DNA from: Chitinophagia bacterium | GTDB taxonomy: Bacteria; Bacteroidota; Bacteroidia; Chitinophagales; Chitinophagaceae | Length of the DNA: 12,827 bases | Direction: 5' to 3' | Assembly: GCA_010027295.1 (NCBI GenBank) | Contig: RGVM01000026.1 | Span: 1 to 12,827, forward strand | Shown: positions 6,937-12,827 of the stretch, piece after piece | How positions within the stretch are numbered: the stretch's first letter is position 1 | Layout of the letters: the number at the start of each line of letters is the position of its first letter | Notes under the pieces: generated by a model | Seen by the model: only the letters and a program-made list of their open reading frames with translations | Told to the model about the DNA's origin: nothing | Database searches by the model: none | Program-made: the position numbers and the translations under genes

Positions 6937-8166
6937 TCAGAAGGGAAGATCGTCACCCTCCCACCCTGACGGTCTCCGCTCCGCTTCAGCCACCAGGTAC
7001 CTGGATACGACCTGTTCCACAAAATGAATGTCGGTATAGATCTCCGGCGTGCTATGCAGAATGACTTCCCAGTCGTAGGATGCCAACTCCAGGATGAAGT
7101 CCCGGTCGGCCCGGATCGACGCATCGGCAAGCTCCAGATAGCTCGATGAATCAAACCGCAGGGCCTCCCGGAACAGCCTCCGGAATACCTCCCTGTCATG
7201 GATGACTCCGATCCTGCGCAACGCACCCGGACAATACAGATAGCATTTGTCCACGATCTCCCGATCCCGCTGCAGTGCATCTTTCAGATAGGGATACAGC
7301 CTGCCCGGCTCTTCGAGACTGTCGAGCAGGGATAGGGTGAAGTCCCTGTCATCCCGCAGCCTCCTGGACAGTTTCGTGTAGGCAACGAGGTTGGCATTGA
7401 CCGCCTCAATCGCCAGGTCGGGCTCGTCATGATAATAGGCATCCAACACCCTCCAGGCATGGGGATCGTTGTGCAGGAACAATGCCGTGGCCTGAGCATC
7501 ACCTGGGTGCAAGTCGGGATAATACTGTGCAAACTCCGAAGGATCTTCGAACATCTGCGGTATGACGTCCCTGTCGCGGATATCGGGAAACTCCCATTCC
7601 ACACCCAGCGCCCCGGTTTCCATTTCATTCATCAGATGCCCGTCGTAGAGGTGGTACTCCCATATCGGGTCGGAGGAGCTGCGTGACAGCACCCTGCCCT
7701 GCATGCCGATATCAAGGTCGTGGCAGTGACCGGTCAACGGTTTGCCATCACGCCGGCAGAGCGTATAGATCTGATCCATGTACGAGATCATCACCACCAT
7801 CCCGTCACGGTCGAAAGATACTTGCTGGATGCCGGTGTACAGGACGGGACTATCCTCGAAAAAATCCGACTTGAACAGCAGATCGTAGAGCGTGTGCTCC
7901 GACGCAAGATCCCGCAGCAGGGGATGCTGTTCCGCTGCGCTGGTGGAGAACACGAAAAGGGTATCAGGTAGGCGATCGCCCAGTATCTGTCTCAAAGCCT
8001 CCTCATCCAGGCTATCGATGGCGTACGCGGAGAGCTCCCCGCATCTCTCGCGGATCAGATCGGCCAGATCGTCGGACAGGCCGAAATGATCGTTCGCCAT
8101 CTGGTAGACATACAGGCGCAGATCGATCAGACGGGGCCGGAATCGGTGTATCGGAAAGTCGATCAT
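6937..8166 (-). CDS. DUF4116-like repeat protein with SSB-like acidic C-terminal tail
   Basis: A 409-residue soluble protein. The C-terminal 170 residues contain degenerate helical repeats with the DUF4116 signature of a short D-R-D/E-hydrophobic turn before each helix: RDDRDFTLSLLDSL (271-284), QRDREIVDKCYLYC (299-312), IHDREVFRRLFREA (322-335) and RADRDFILELASYD (352-365). An earlier unit begins near residue 247 (DEPDLAIEAVNANLVAYTKL). The N-terminal ~180 residues are not recognised. The protein ends in GWEGDDLPF, which is very like the acidic tail of bacterial single-stranded DNA-binding protein. DUF4116 repeats have no established biochemical role. It is the first gene of the minus-strand block, divergent from the Met-rich gene at 8319. 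The ATG at 8166 is the first in frame and lies about 59 bases from a plausible transcription start. Confidence 0.75.
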   Translation of the reverse strand: MIDFPIHRFRPRLIDLRLYVYQMANDHFGLSDDLADLIRERCGELSAYAIDSLDEEALRQILGDRLPDTLFVFSTSAAEQHPLLRDLASEHTLYDLLFKSDFFEDSPVLYTGIQQVSFDRDGMVVMISYMDQIYTLCRRDGKPLTGHCHDLDIGMQGRVLSRSSSDPIWEYHLYDGHLMNEMETGALGVEWEFPDIRDRDVIPQMFEDPSEFAQYYPDLHPGDAQATALFLHNDPHAWRVLDAYYHDEPDLAIEAVNANLVAYTKLSRRLRDDRDFTLSLLDSLEEPGRLYPYLKDALQRDREIVDKCYLYCPGALRRIGVIHDREVFRRLFREALRFDSSSYLELADASIRADRDFILELASYDWEVILHSTPEIYTDIHFVEQVVSRYLVAEAERRPSGWEGDDLPF

Positions 8167-8202
8167 CGGGATTGGGATCGGCTATCGTTAGGCATTCGAA
8201 TA

Positions 8203-8221
8203 CCCGCCTTGTCCTGGCGGG
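8203..8221. promoter_or_regulatory. Inverted repeat in the divergent intergenic region
   Basis: CCCGCC (8203-8208) and GGCGGG (8216-8221) form a perfect 6-bp stem around a 7-base loop. Flanking TA/GTA bases extend the symmetry if one base bulges. It lies between the divergent genes starting at 8166 and 8319, within the expected 5' leader of the minus-strand gene, so it could be an operator or an RNA hairpin. The function is inferred from position only. Confidence 0.4.
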
Positions 8222-8231
8222 GTACACTCGA

Positions 8232-8263
8232 CGAAAATACAACCGGAATACATCACAGTTCAA
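8232..8263 (-). promoter_or_regulatory. Candidate promoter of the DUF4116-like gene
   Basis: On the minus strand, TTG (8261-8263) is separated by 21 bp from TATTTTCG (8232-8239), which differs from the Bacteroidota -7 consensus TAnnTTTG at one position. Transcription would start near 8225, about 59 bases before the ATG, and the leader would include the hairpin at 8203-8221. Confidence 0.4.
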
Positions 8264-8318
8264 GGGAAACCCATACCTTCCGTTAGACCCTATCCCGTAC
8301 ACTATTAAAACTGATGCC

Positions 8319-8774
8319 ATGGAATTGAACGATCTCATGGACGAAGTCATGGATGGCATGTCCGATGACATGGAGGAAATGGCGATGGTGAACCGTTTCC
8401 CGTACTTCTTCTCCAAAGCATACCTTTTCCTTCAAATGGGCGCCGATGCCTATCGGAGCCGGGATGCCTTCGGTGAACCTTCCACCGATCTGGACGCCGA
8501 AGATCTCGCCCTCATTGAATCCGGTTGCAGACAGATGATGGAAGGCAGGGGCCTGACACCCGAAGACCCCTTGCGCGGCCTCGGCATCCATGGGTTCTAC
8601 GCACTCTTCCGACTCTTCCACTTCTCCCTTGTCCGACAATCGGTCATGCCCGGCGAAGAAGGCATGCTCGACCGGATGCGGATGCGGCATATGGTGGATG
8701 GCGGGGAAGTCGTCTATTACAACCTGGTAACATACGATCCGGATGGTATGGAGCTCCCGAAGGATGAAGACTGA
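8319..8774 (+). CDS. Methionine-rich small protein of unknown function
   Basis: A 151-residue protein I do not recognise. Sixteen residues are methionine (over 10%), with seven in the first 23 (MELNDLMDEVMDGMSDDMEE and on). The middle is helical and aromatic (FPYFFSKAYLFLQMGADAY, GFYALFRLFHFSLVRQ), and the C-terminus reads GGEVVYYNLVTYDPDG. It is strongly acidic and has no signal peptide. I chose the ATG at 8319. An in-frame ATG at 8172 would add 49 residues with no protein character, running back through the intergenic hairpin. It diverges from the DUF4116-like gene and converges on the dioxygenase gene. No promoter of its own is clear. Confidence 0.65.
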   Translation: MELNDLMDEVMDGMSDDMEEMAMVNRFPYFFSKAYLFLQMGADAYRSRDAFGEPSTDLDAEDLALIESGCRQMMEGRGLTPEDPLRGLGIHGFYALFRLFHFSLVRQSVMPGEEGMLDRMRMRHMVDGGEVVYYNLVTYDPDGMELPKDED

Positions 8775-8781
8775 AGCCGGC

Positions 8782-8803
8782 CGGCATGCCTGGACAGATG
8801 CCG
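8782..8803. terminator. Candidate hairpin between convergent genes
   Basis: CGGCAT (8782-8787) and ATGCCG (8798-8803) form a perfect 6-bp stem with a 10-base loop, next to the 10-bp palindrome GCCGGCCGGC (8776-8785). It lies in the 42-bp space between the convergent genes ending at 8774 and 8817, a natural place for a two-way terminator. There is no T-tract on either side, so the assignment is weak. Confidence 0.3.
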
Positions 8804-8816
8804 ATGAGGACTGCTC

Positions 8817-10247
8817 TTACTCCGGCTGATCCTTCAGGTTGAATTTCTCGTTCAGGCGGAATACTTCTTCGGGGGAGTATTTCTCCTTTTCGACCATGGC
8901 CAGCTGTTCCTCCAGCAGTAGGCGTTTGTGGTCCAGGGTGGCCTTGTTGGCCCGCAGGATCGCGGATGCCGCCGCATCGGCCGGCTCGCCGAGGGTGTCT
9001 ATGCACCCGATGACCCATTCCATCTGATTCATGACGGCCCTGAGCTGATTGGGCAGCCAGCTGGTGATGGGCGTGCCACCGGTGGCCTTCCCGTACGGCG
9101 TGTTGGACATGATATACTTCTGCACGAACTGCCAGTGACCGTTCCGGAAATGATAGATCTCCTCCAGGATGCCCAACAGGTGGCATAAGGCCTCGCTGCG
9201 GCCGGTCTCGAAGAGATGGCCCGCCAGACCCCGCTCCCCCCACTGGTCGACCGTCTCGCCAAGGTCGGTGAAGAAGCGCTGCACGCATTTGGGCCGATAG
9301 GTCCGCAGGTCGTAGAGATAACGGGTCAGCTCGTTCTTCGGATAGTACGCCGTGACACCGGAAAAGATGTCCTCCATGGGGATGATATCGTCCTGCGCGC
9401 CCGTCTGGCCACGATATTGGTGTGGTTCCTCCCAAACGCCCGAATACACGATCCCGTCGCCGAAGATCTCCTCATTGCCTTTCACGCCCATGATGAATAC
9501 GCGGAAATCATTGTAGTGGGTCCATCGGGACGCCTTCCACATCTGCTTCCTGCGCTCGTTCATGGATTTCATCGTGGCGTGGTTCCTGGCGATGGCGGCC
9601 TGGATCGCCGGTGTGTCATTGCGCTCTACGGCGTCAAGGGTATCCATCACCGAACCTACCAGTGCCGGCGAGAACTGGTTGATGTCGACATGCAGCATGA
9701 TGAAGCCCACTTCGTCAGGCTGACCCGAGAAGCGCACGCACATGTCGAGGTTCTCCCATGTCAGCCCGCCTTTCGGGTCCTTCTTCCGATAGTTCCCGAG
9801 GGAATATGCATAATGGTAGTCGAGCCAGGGATGCACTTCGAGCTTGCGCGATGCCGTCACGAAGGGGCGTGCGACCTGAACGGGCACGACCGTCCTGGCC
9901 TTTCCGTAGGCACCCGTCTTGCGGAAATGCTGGAAGGAGGGCTCCAGCGTATAGGCGGAGAGCAGGAATCCATACCCTCGGAAAAGCGCCTGTACCATGA
10001 AGATGTCATGCTCGGCTTCGACCGAAGCGGTCAGGTCAGGCAGCGCATCGACCGCGGCTGCGATGGCATCGGTATGATGCAGCAGTCCATGACCGCCGTC
10101 TGGCAGCTGCACCGGCATTCGGTCGAGGATCTCCTGCACCGGCGCATAGACGCCTGTCAGTCTCTCCATCGGAAGCGAACGGGGTAGGAAACCGTGGGTT
10201 CCGCCAATATCGAAGAAACCGTCCGTATAGGAACGCTGCATAGACAT
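8817..10247 (-). CDS. Indoleamine/tryptophan 2,3-dioxygenase family protein (IDO-like)
   Basis: A 476-residue haem protein of the indoleamine 2,3-dioxygenase family, which opens the indole ring of tryptophan to give N-formylkynurenine. Residue numbers count from the ATG at 10277, ten residues upstream of the chosen start. NGHWQFVQKYI (379-389) holds the probable proximal haem ligand His381. GVWEEPHQYRGQTGAQDD (280-297) corresponds to the GGSAGQSS loop of human IDO1, KATGGTPITSWLPNQLR (397-413) to its GTGGT loop, and YLYDLRTYRPKCVQRFF (320-336) to the helix before the ligand. Arg259 matches human Arg231. It is longer than human IDO1 (403) but usual for microbial forms. No signal peptide is seen. 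I prefer 10247 because the candidate promoter's transcription start (~10259) lies downstream of 10277. No other kynurenine-pathway gene is in the window. Confidence 0.87.
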   Translation of the reverse strand: MSMQRSYTDGFFDIGGTHGFLPRSLPMERLTGVYAPVQEILDRMPVQLPDGGHGLLHHTDAIAAAVDALPDLTASVEAEHDIFMVQALFRGYGFLLSAYTLEPSFQHFRKTGAYGKARTVVPVQVARPFVTASRKLEVHPWLDYHYAYSLGNYRKKDPKGGLTWENLDMCVRFSGQPDEVGFIMLHVDINQFSPALVGSVMDTLDAVERNDTPAIQAAIARNHATMKSMNERRKQMWKASRWTHYNDFRVFIMGVKGNEEIFGDGIVYSGVWEEPHQYRGQTGAQDDIIPMEDIFSGVTAYYPKNELTRYLYDLRTYRPKCVQRFFTDLGETVDQWGERGLAGHLFETGRSEALCHLLGILEEIYHFRNGHWQFVQKYIMSNTPYGKATGGTPITSWLPNQLRAVMNQMEWVIGCIDTLGEPADAAASAILRANKATLDHKRLLLEEQLAMVEKEKYSPEEVFRLNEKFNLKDQPE

Positions 10248-10265
10248 GGCAATCGTTTGAGGCTG

Positions 10266-10297
10266 TAAAGGTATCATACCACCCGCTCAAATGCCAA
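10266..10297 (-). promoter_or_regulatory. Candidate promoter of the IDO-like gene
   Basis: On the minus strand, TTG (10295-10297), 21 bp, then TACCTTTA (10266-10273), a 7-of-8 match to TAnnTTTG counting the free positions. Spacing equals that of the DUF4116-gene candidate. The predicted start near 10259 would leave a leader of about 12 bases before the ATG at 10247. Confidence 0.4.
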
Positions 10298-10583
10298 TAT
10301 GCAAGGACAGTTGGGAACAGTCTAAAGCGGATGAAGCTTCCGCGTGCCATGAAGTTCATTCTATTCGTTCCAACTATCCATTCTCACGATGTGTAACTAT
10401 GGATGTTGCCGTCACGAAAATCTGAAGTCCGATATCATGGTGACTGCATTCTGTCATTGATTTCCGGAAAAATGGTAGGAGAATCAGGAATCAGGATATT
10501 GAATGACAAAGTATGCCATGACATCTTTGCATATCCGAAAAAGCATGATCAACCAGCCCGGACATCCATCCATAACATATCAC
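10278..10583. other. Divergent intergenic region between IDO-like and outer-membrane genes
   Basis: About 300 bp, more AT-rich than the flanking genes and without a convincing gene. Besides candidate promoters toward each side, it contains a tandem heptamer, GAATCAG twice, at 10481-10494, just upstream of the plus-strand -33 element. An in-frame extension of the next gene back to 10503 looks untranslated because it begins before the predicted transcription start. Confidence 0.5.
10499..10529 (+). promoter_or_regulatory. Candidate promoter of the outer-membrane protein gene
   Basis: TTG (10499-10501), a 20-bp spacer, then CATCTTTG (10522-10529), one base from TAnnTTTG. Predicted transcription start is near 10536, giving a leader of about 48 bases before the ATG at 10584. 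This supports the later start codon for the downstream gene. Confidence 0.45.
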
Positions 10584-11351
10584 ATGACAGCGAGATTCTT
10601 TTTCATCCTGGCAGCCCTTCTTGGTAGCGCTTCCCTTCACGCGCAGTCCATACATGACAGCCTGAAGAACCCATTGCAGGTCAGCGGCAACATCGGACTT
10701 ACCAACAACGGCATTTCCATCGTACCCACGTTTTCTCTCAACGCACCCGCCACCAATCTGATCTTCTCGGTCCGAAAGGGCCGACTCTCCTTCGACCCCG
10801 ATATCCGACTCACCCTGGACGCAAAGAAAGGTTCGATGCTATTTTGGTTCCGGTATCGTATAACCGAAGGACGCAGATTCAGTATGTCGACCGGCGTCCA
10901 CCCGGCCTACAACCTCGCCACCCGAACCGTCACGGATAATGGAAAGTCATGGGAGATCACCCAGGCCCGACGCTTCTTCGCCTATGAACTGGCGCCGAGC
11001 CTGCGGATATCGAAACATTTCTCCGTCAGTCCCTACTACCTGAGGGGCATGGGATTGCAACAGGACGGACCGCTGGTCATGCAGTTCCTGGCCCTGAACG
11101 CATCATTGACGAACCTGGAACTGTCTCCGGAGTTCCGACTGAGCGTGGCTCCCCAACTCTATTACCTGTACCTCGACGGGAAGGAGGGCATGTATCTGGC
11201 ATCGAACATTAGACTCTCCCATCCCTCCTCCGGATTTTCCCTGCAATCCACCCTCAACAAGGAGCTCCGATCCAAGATCCCCGGCAGTCGCGATTTCATG
11301 TGGAACCTCACCCTTTTCTGGTCATTCTCCCACAGCTATCTTCCGAAATAG
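10584..11351 (+). CDS. Secreted, probable outer-membrane beta-barrel protein
   Basis: A 255-residue protein with a clear Sec signal peptide, MTARFFFILAALLGSASLHA, and probable cleavage before Gln21. The mature part is a succession of short alternating hydrophobic-polar strands ending in aromatic residues, such as SMLFWFRYRI, FFAYELAPSLRI, FSVSPYYLRG and LYYLYLDGKEGMYLASNIRL. The last strands (FMWNLTLFWSFSHSY) are aromatic-rich, as in an outer-membrane barrel. I do not recognise a named family. The start at 10584 is preferred over 10503 because it places the signal peptide at the N-terminus and lies downstream of the predicted promoter. It diverges from the IDO-like gene. A strong hairpin just past the stop could also terminate this gene. 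Confidence 0.75.
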   Translation: MTARFFFILAALLGSASLHAQSIHDSLKNPLQVSGNIGLTNNGISIVPTFSLNAPATNLIFSVRKGRLSFDPDIRLTLDAKKGSMLFWFRYRITEGRRFSMSTGVHPAYNLATRTVTDNGKSWEITQARRFFAYELAPSLRISKHFSVSPYYLRGMGLQQDGPLVMQFLALNASLTNLELSPEFRLSVAPQLYYLYLDGKEGMYLASNIRLSHPSSGFSLQSTLNKELRSKIPGSRDFMWNLTLFWSFSHSYLPK

Positions 11352-11353
11352 AT

Positions 11354-11381
11354 AAAAAAAAACCCGGCATCTCTGCCGGGT
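11354..11381 (-). terminator. Intrinsic terminator of tRNA-Phe (possibly two-way)
   Basis: A perfect 8-bp stem, ACCCGGCA (11362-11369) and TGCCGGGT (11374-11381), with loop TCTC. On the minus strand it is followed by nine T residues (A at 11354-11362 on the plus strand), a textbook intrinsic terminator nine bases after the tRNA 3' end. On the plus strand no T-run follows, but the A-run before the stem and its place right after the stop at 11351 may let it serve that gene too. Confidence 0.85.
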
Positions 11382-11389
11382 CTCCTTCG

Positions 11390-11462
11390 TGGTGTGGGCC
11401 GGAATCGAACCGGCGACACATGGATTTTCAGTCCATTGCTCTACCAACTGAGCTACCGCACC
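11390..11462 (-). tRNA. tRNA-Phe (anticodon GAA)
   Basis: A complete 73-nt cloverleaf on the minus strand. The D arm begins TAGCTCAGTTGGTAGAGCA, the anticodon stem ATGGA/TCCAT encloses loop CTGAAAA with anticodon GAA, and the T arm is GCCGG-TTCGATT-CCGGC. Discriminator base A73 is at 11390, and CCA is not encoded. The acceptor stem, GGTGCGG with CCACACC, pairs at six of seven positions, with C opposite A at position 5-68. A promoter precedes the gene and a terminator follows, so it is a single-gene unit. Confidence 0.96.
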
Positions 11463-11478
11463 CCCTAATAAAGGATTG

Positions 11479-11510
11479 CAAAAATATGTCCTAGTCCGCA
11501 ATCGTCCAAA
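11479..11510 (-). promoter_or_regulatory. Promoter of tRNA-Phe (Bacteroidota type)
   Basis: On the minus strand, TTTG (11507-11510), a 20-bp spacer, then TATTTTTG (11479-11486), which fits the Bacteroidota -33/-7 consensus TTTG-N(17-23)-TAnnTTTG at every fixed position. Transcription would start about ten bases before the tRNA 5' end. It begins only 7 bp past the stop of the upstream serine hydrolase gene. Confidence 0.75.
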
Positions 11511-11517
11511 TATCGTC

Positions 11518-12666
11518 CTACTCGCCCATCAAGGCCAGCGCAGCGTCGATATAGGAGTACACTTCGGGCTGATGGTGGTGGATCGGCTTCACGACCTTCG
11601 ACTCGCCCAGGCGTACCAGCACGGCATCCTTCTCGGGGATCATGAACACGTACTGTCCGAACAGGCCGTTCATGGCATAGGACGTCACGCCGCGATGGTT
11701 GACGATCCAATACTGATAGCCGTAGTAGTCTACGGGCGCGTCGTTCTCCGTCCGGTCCTTCAAATGCGATGCCGGCGATACCGCCGCCTTCACGTAGCTC
11801 TCGGATACGATCTGCTTGCCGCCCCATTTCCCTCCATTCAACACCAGCTGGCCGAAACGGGCATAGTCGCGCGCAATGCCGTTGAAACAGCAGAAGGCCT
11901 TCTCATGGTTGCTACCCCCGTCCAACAGCCACAACGACTCCTTCTCGGCGCCCATGGGTTGCATGAACCGCTCTGCCACCAATGCCGAGATGCTCTTGCC
12001 GAAGACCTTCTCGACGATCAGTCCCAGCACCTGGGTATCTCCGCTGCGGTAGCTCCAATACACACCGGGGTCCTCCTTGTAGGCCATCCGGGAGATGAGA
12101 TACTCCTCGTTGTCGCCGTAATAACCGCTGGCGTTCATGCTGAAATAGCCCTTGTCGCCCTCGTCGTAGTTGGTGCCCGAACTCATGGTGAGCAGGTCCT
12201 TGATGCGGATCTTCTCCAAGCCGTTCGTACGGAAATGCGGCAGGAAGTCGCCGGCCGGCTGCTCCAACGAACGGATGCGTCCCTCGTCGAGCGCAATCCC
12301 CACCAGCAGCGAAATGATGCTCTTCGCCGCCGAGAAGGAACCGCTGAGGCGCAGGCTGTCATAGCCGTCCCAATACCGCTCATAGACGATCCGACCGTGA
12401 CGGATCAGCAGGAAGGCATGCGTGTCGTTCGAATCGATGATCGCCATCAGGCTGTCAGGGATGGCACCCCGGTTGTAGAGACTGTCGTATGGCCAGGGCT
12501 GCGGCTTGTCAGAGGGAGGGATGCTCCGTACAGGATGCGTCCGGTAGTCGTGGATCGAATGCACGCCCCAGATGGCGAAATTCCGCAGATGCGAGAGCTG
12601 GGGCGTATAGCTGAGTCCTACGAGCAAGACCAGCAGACCGCAAATGACCAGTAGCGTCTTCTTCAT
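11518..12666 (-). CDS. Serine hydrolase, class C beta-lactamase fold
   Basis: A 382-residue member of the beta-lactamase/transpeptidase-like serine hydrolases. These include esterases, D-amino peptidases and true lactamases; this sequence alone does not show antibiotic resistance. The nucleophile motif SxxK is SAAK (Ser112, Lys115) in FSAAKSIISLLVGIALDEG. DLLTMSSGTNYDEG (157-170) is the typical following block. Tyr206 in WSYRSGD stands where YxN is expected, with Asn replaced by Ser208. The KTG-like strand is NGLFGQYVFMIPEKDAV (333-349). The N-terminus (MKKTLLVICGLLVLLVGLSY) is a signal peptide or anchor, so it acts outside the cytoplasm. It is divergent from the GMC oxidoreductase gene, with 91 bp between. 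A TACTTTTT box lies just upstream but lacks a partner -33 element. Confidence 0.9.
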   Translation of the reverse strand: MKKTLLVICGLLVLLVGLSYTPQLSHLRNFAIWGVHSIHDYRTHPVRSIPPSDKPQPWPYDSLYNRGAIPDSLMAIIDSNDTHAFLLIRHGRIVYERYWDGYDSLRLSGSFSAAKSIISLLVGIALDEGRIRSLEQPAGDFLPHFRTNGLEKIRIKDLLTMSSGTNYDEGDKGYFSMNASGYYGDNEEYLISRMAYKEDPGVYWSYRSGDTQVLGLIVEKVFGKSISALVAERFMQPMGAEKESLWLLDGGSNHEKAFCCFNGIARDYARFGQLVLNGGKWGGKQIVSESYVKAAVSPASHLKDRTENDAPVDYYGYQYWIVNHRGVTSYAMNGLFGQYVFMIPEKDAVLVRLGESKVVKPIHHHQPEVYSYIDAALALMGE

Positions 12667-12757
12667 GAGATGAAGTTCCGAAAAAAGTAGGTCTGCATTT
12701 CAGCCGGTCTCTCTTATTTTCCAAAAGTGATGCGCTATATTCACTGAAACATTCCCG

Positions 12758-12827
12758 ATGCCCGTCAACACTTTCGACGCTATCGTGGTCGGCTCCGGCA
12801 TCTCCGGAGGCTGGGCCGCCAAAGAAC
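12758..12827 (+). CDS. GMC family oxidoreductase, N-terminal fragment (right edge)
   Basis: The first 23 codons of a gene cut by the window edge. The protein begins with a beta-alpha-beta nucleotide-binding start: FDAIVVGSGISGGWAAKE, containing the GxGxxGG dinucleotide motif expected for FAD. This exact style of N-terminus, without a signal peptide, is common in Bacteroidota glucose-methanol-choline oxidoreductases, which oxidise alcohols or sugars with FAD. The FAD-binding start is plain; assignment to GMC rather than another FAD-dependent family rests on resemblance of only 23 residues. It diverges from the serine hydrolase gene. Confidence 0.65.
   Translation, partial: MPVNTFDAIVVGSGISGGWAAKE

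Noticed and set aside
9216..10187. 323-codon plus-strand open frame opposite the IDO-like gene
   Set aside because: The minus-strand frame aligns with IDO motifs throughout; this is its antisense shadow.
11300..11494. Short plus-strand frame with WCGPESNRRHMDFQS
   Set aside because: This is the well-known false translation of the strand opposite a tRNA gene; the region is tRNA-Phe plus its terminator.
11476..12654. 392-codon plus-strand open frame opposite the serine hydrolase
   Set aside because: The minus-strand frame has SxxK and other family motifs; the opposite frame is a shadow rich in V, H, R and L with no motif.
11518..12666. Antibiotic-resistance beta-lactamase
   Set aside because: The fold matches, but the YxN and KTG motifs are non-standard and this family is mostly esterases and peptidases; no resistance claim can be made.
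1..12827. CRISPR arrays, insertion sequences, prophage or toxin-antitoxin modules
   Set aside because: I saw no regularly spaced repeats, transposase or integrase motifs, or known toxin-antitoxin pairs on either strand.

Overview
The window is a dense stretch of bacterial chromosome that fits a high-GC member of the Bacteroidota. Four things support this. The tRNA-Phe gene has a good match to the Bacteroidota housekeeping promoter (TTTG, 20-bp spacer, TAnnTTTG). Start codons rarely have a Shine-Dalgarno sequence. The tRNA does not encode CCA. Several families present (DUF6526, DUF5715-like, a PSD1/DUF1501 pair, a GMC oxidoreductase) are common in that phylum. A class or genus cannot be named from the sequence alone. 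Most of the window is visibly GC-rich; the first ~170 bases are about 42% GC and look different.

Layout. At the left edge is the 3' end of an unrecognised plus-strand gene. A long minus-strand block follows (230-8166). In transcription order it holds a DUF4116-like repeat protein ending in an SSB-like tail, a small helical protein, a DUF6526 membrane protein, a large DUF2231-PSD1 cytochrome (two CxxCH sites; DUF1549 and DUF1553), a Tat-exported DUF1501 lipoprotein, a membrane-anchored DUF5715/M15-like protein, and a flavin reductase-like protein. The PSD1 and DUF1501 genes form the functional core: they usually travel together and are predicted to act outside the cytoplasm. Here a 300-bp gap carrying a nested inverted-repeat element separates them.

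The right part holds a divergently transcribed Met-rich small protein (8319-8774), a convergent minus-strand indoleamine 2,3-dioxygenase family gene (8817-10247), and a plus-strand outer-membrane beta-barrel-like protein (10584-11351). Next come a minus-strand tRNA-Phe with its own promoter and terminator, a minus-strand serine hydrolase of the class C beta-lactamase fold, and the first 23 codons of a plus-strand GMC oxidoreductase running off the edge.

I found no CRISPR array, transposase, integrase, phage gene or recognisable defence system. The most unusual items are the SSB-like C-terminus on the repeat protein, the folded repeat element between PSD1 and DUF1501, the composition break at the left edge, the active-site substitutions in the dioxygenase, and an unpaired C-A position in the tRNA-Phe acceptor stem.
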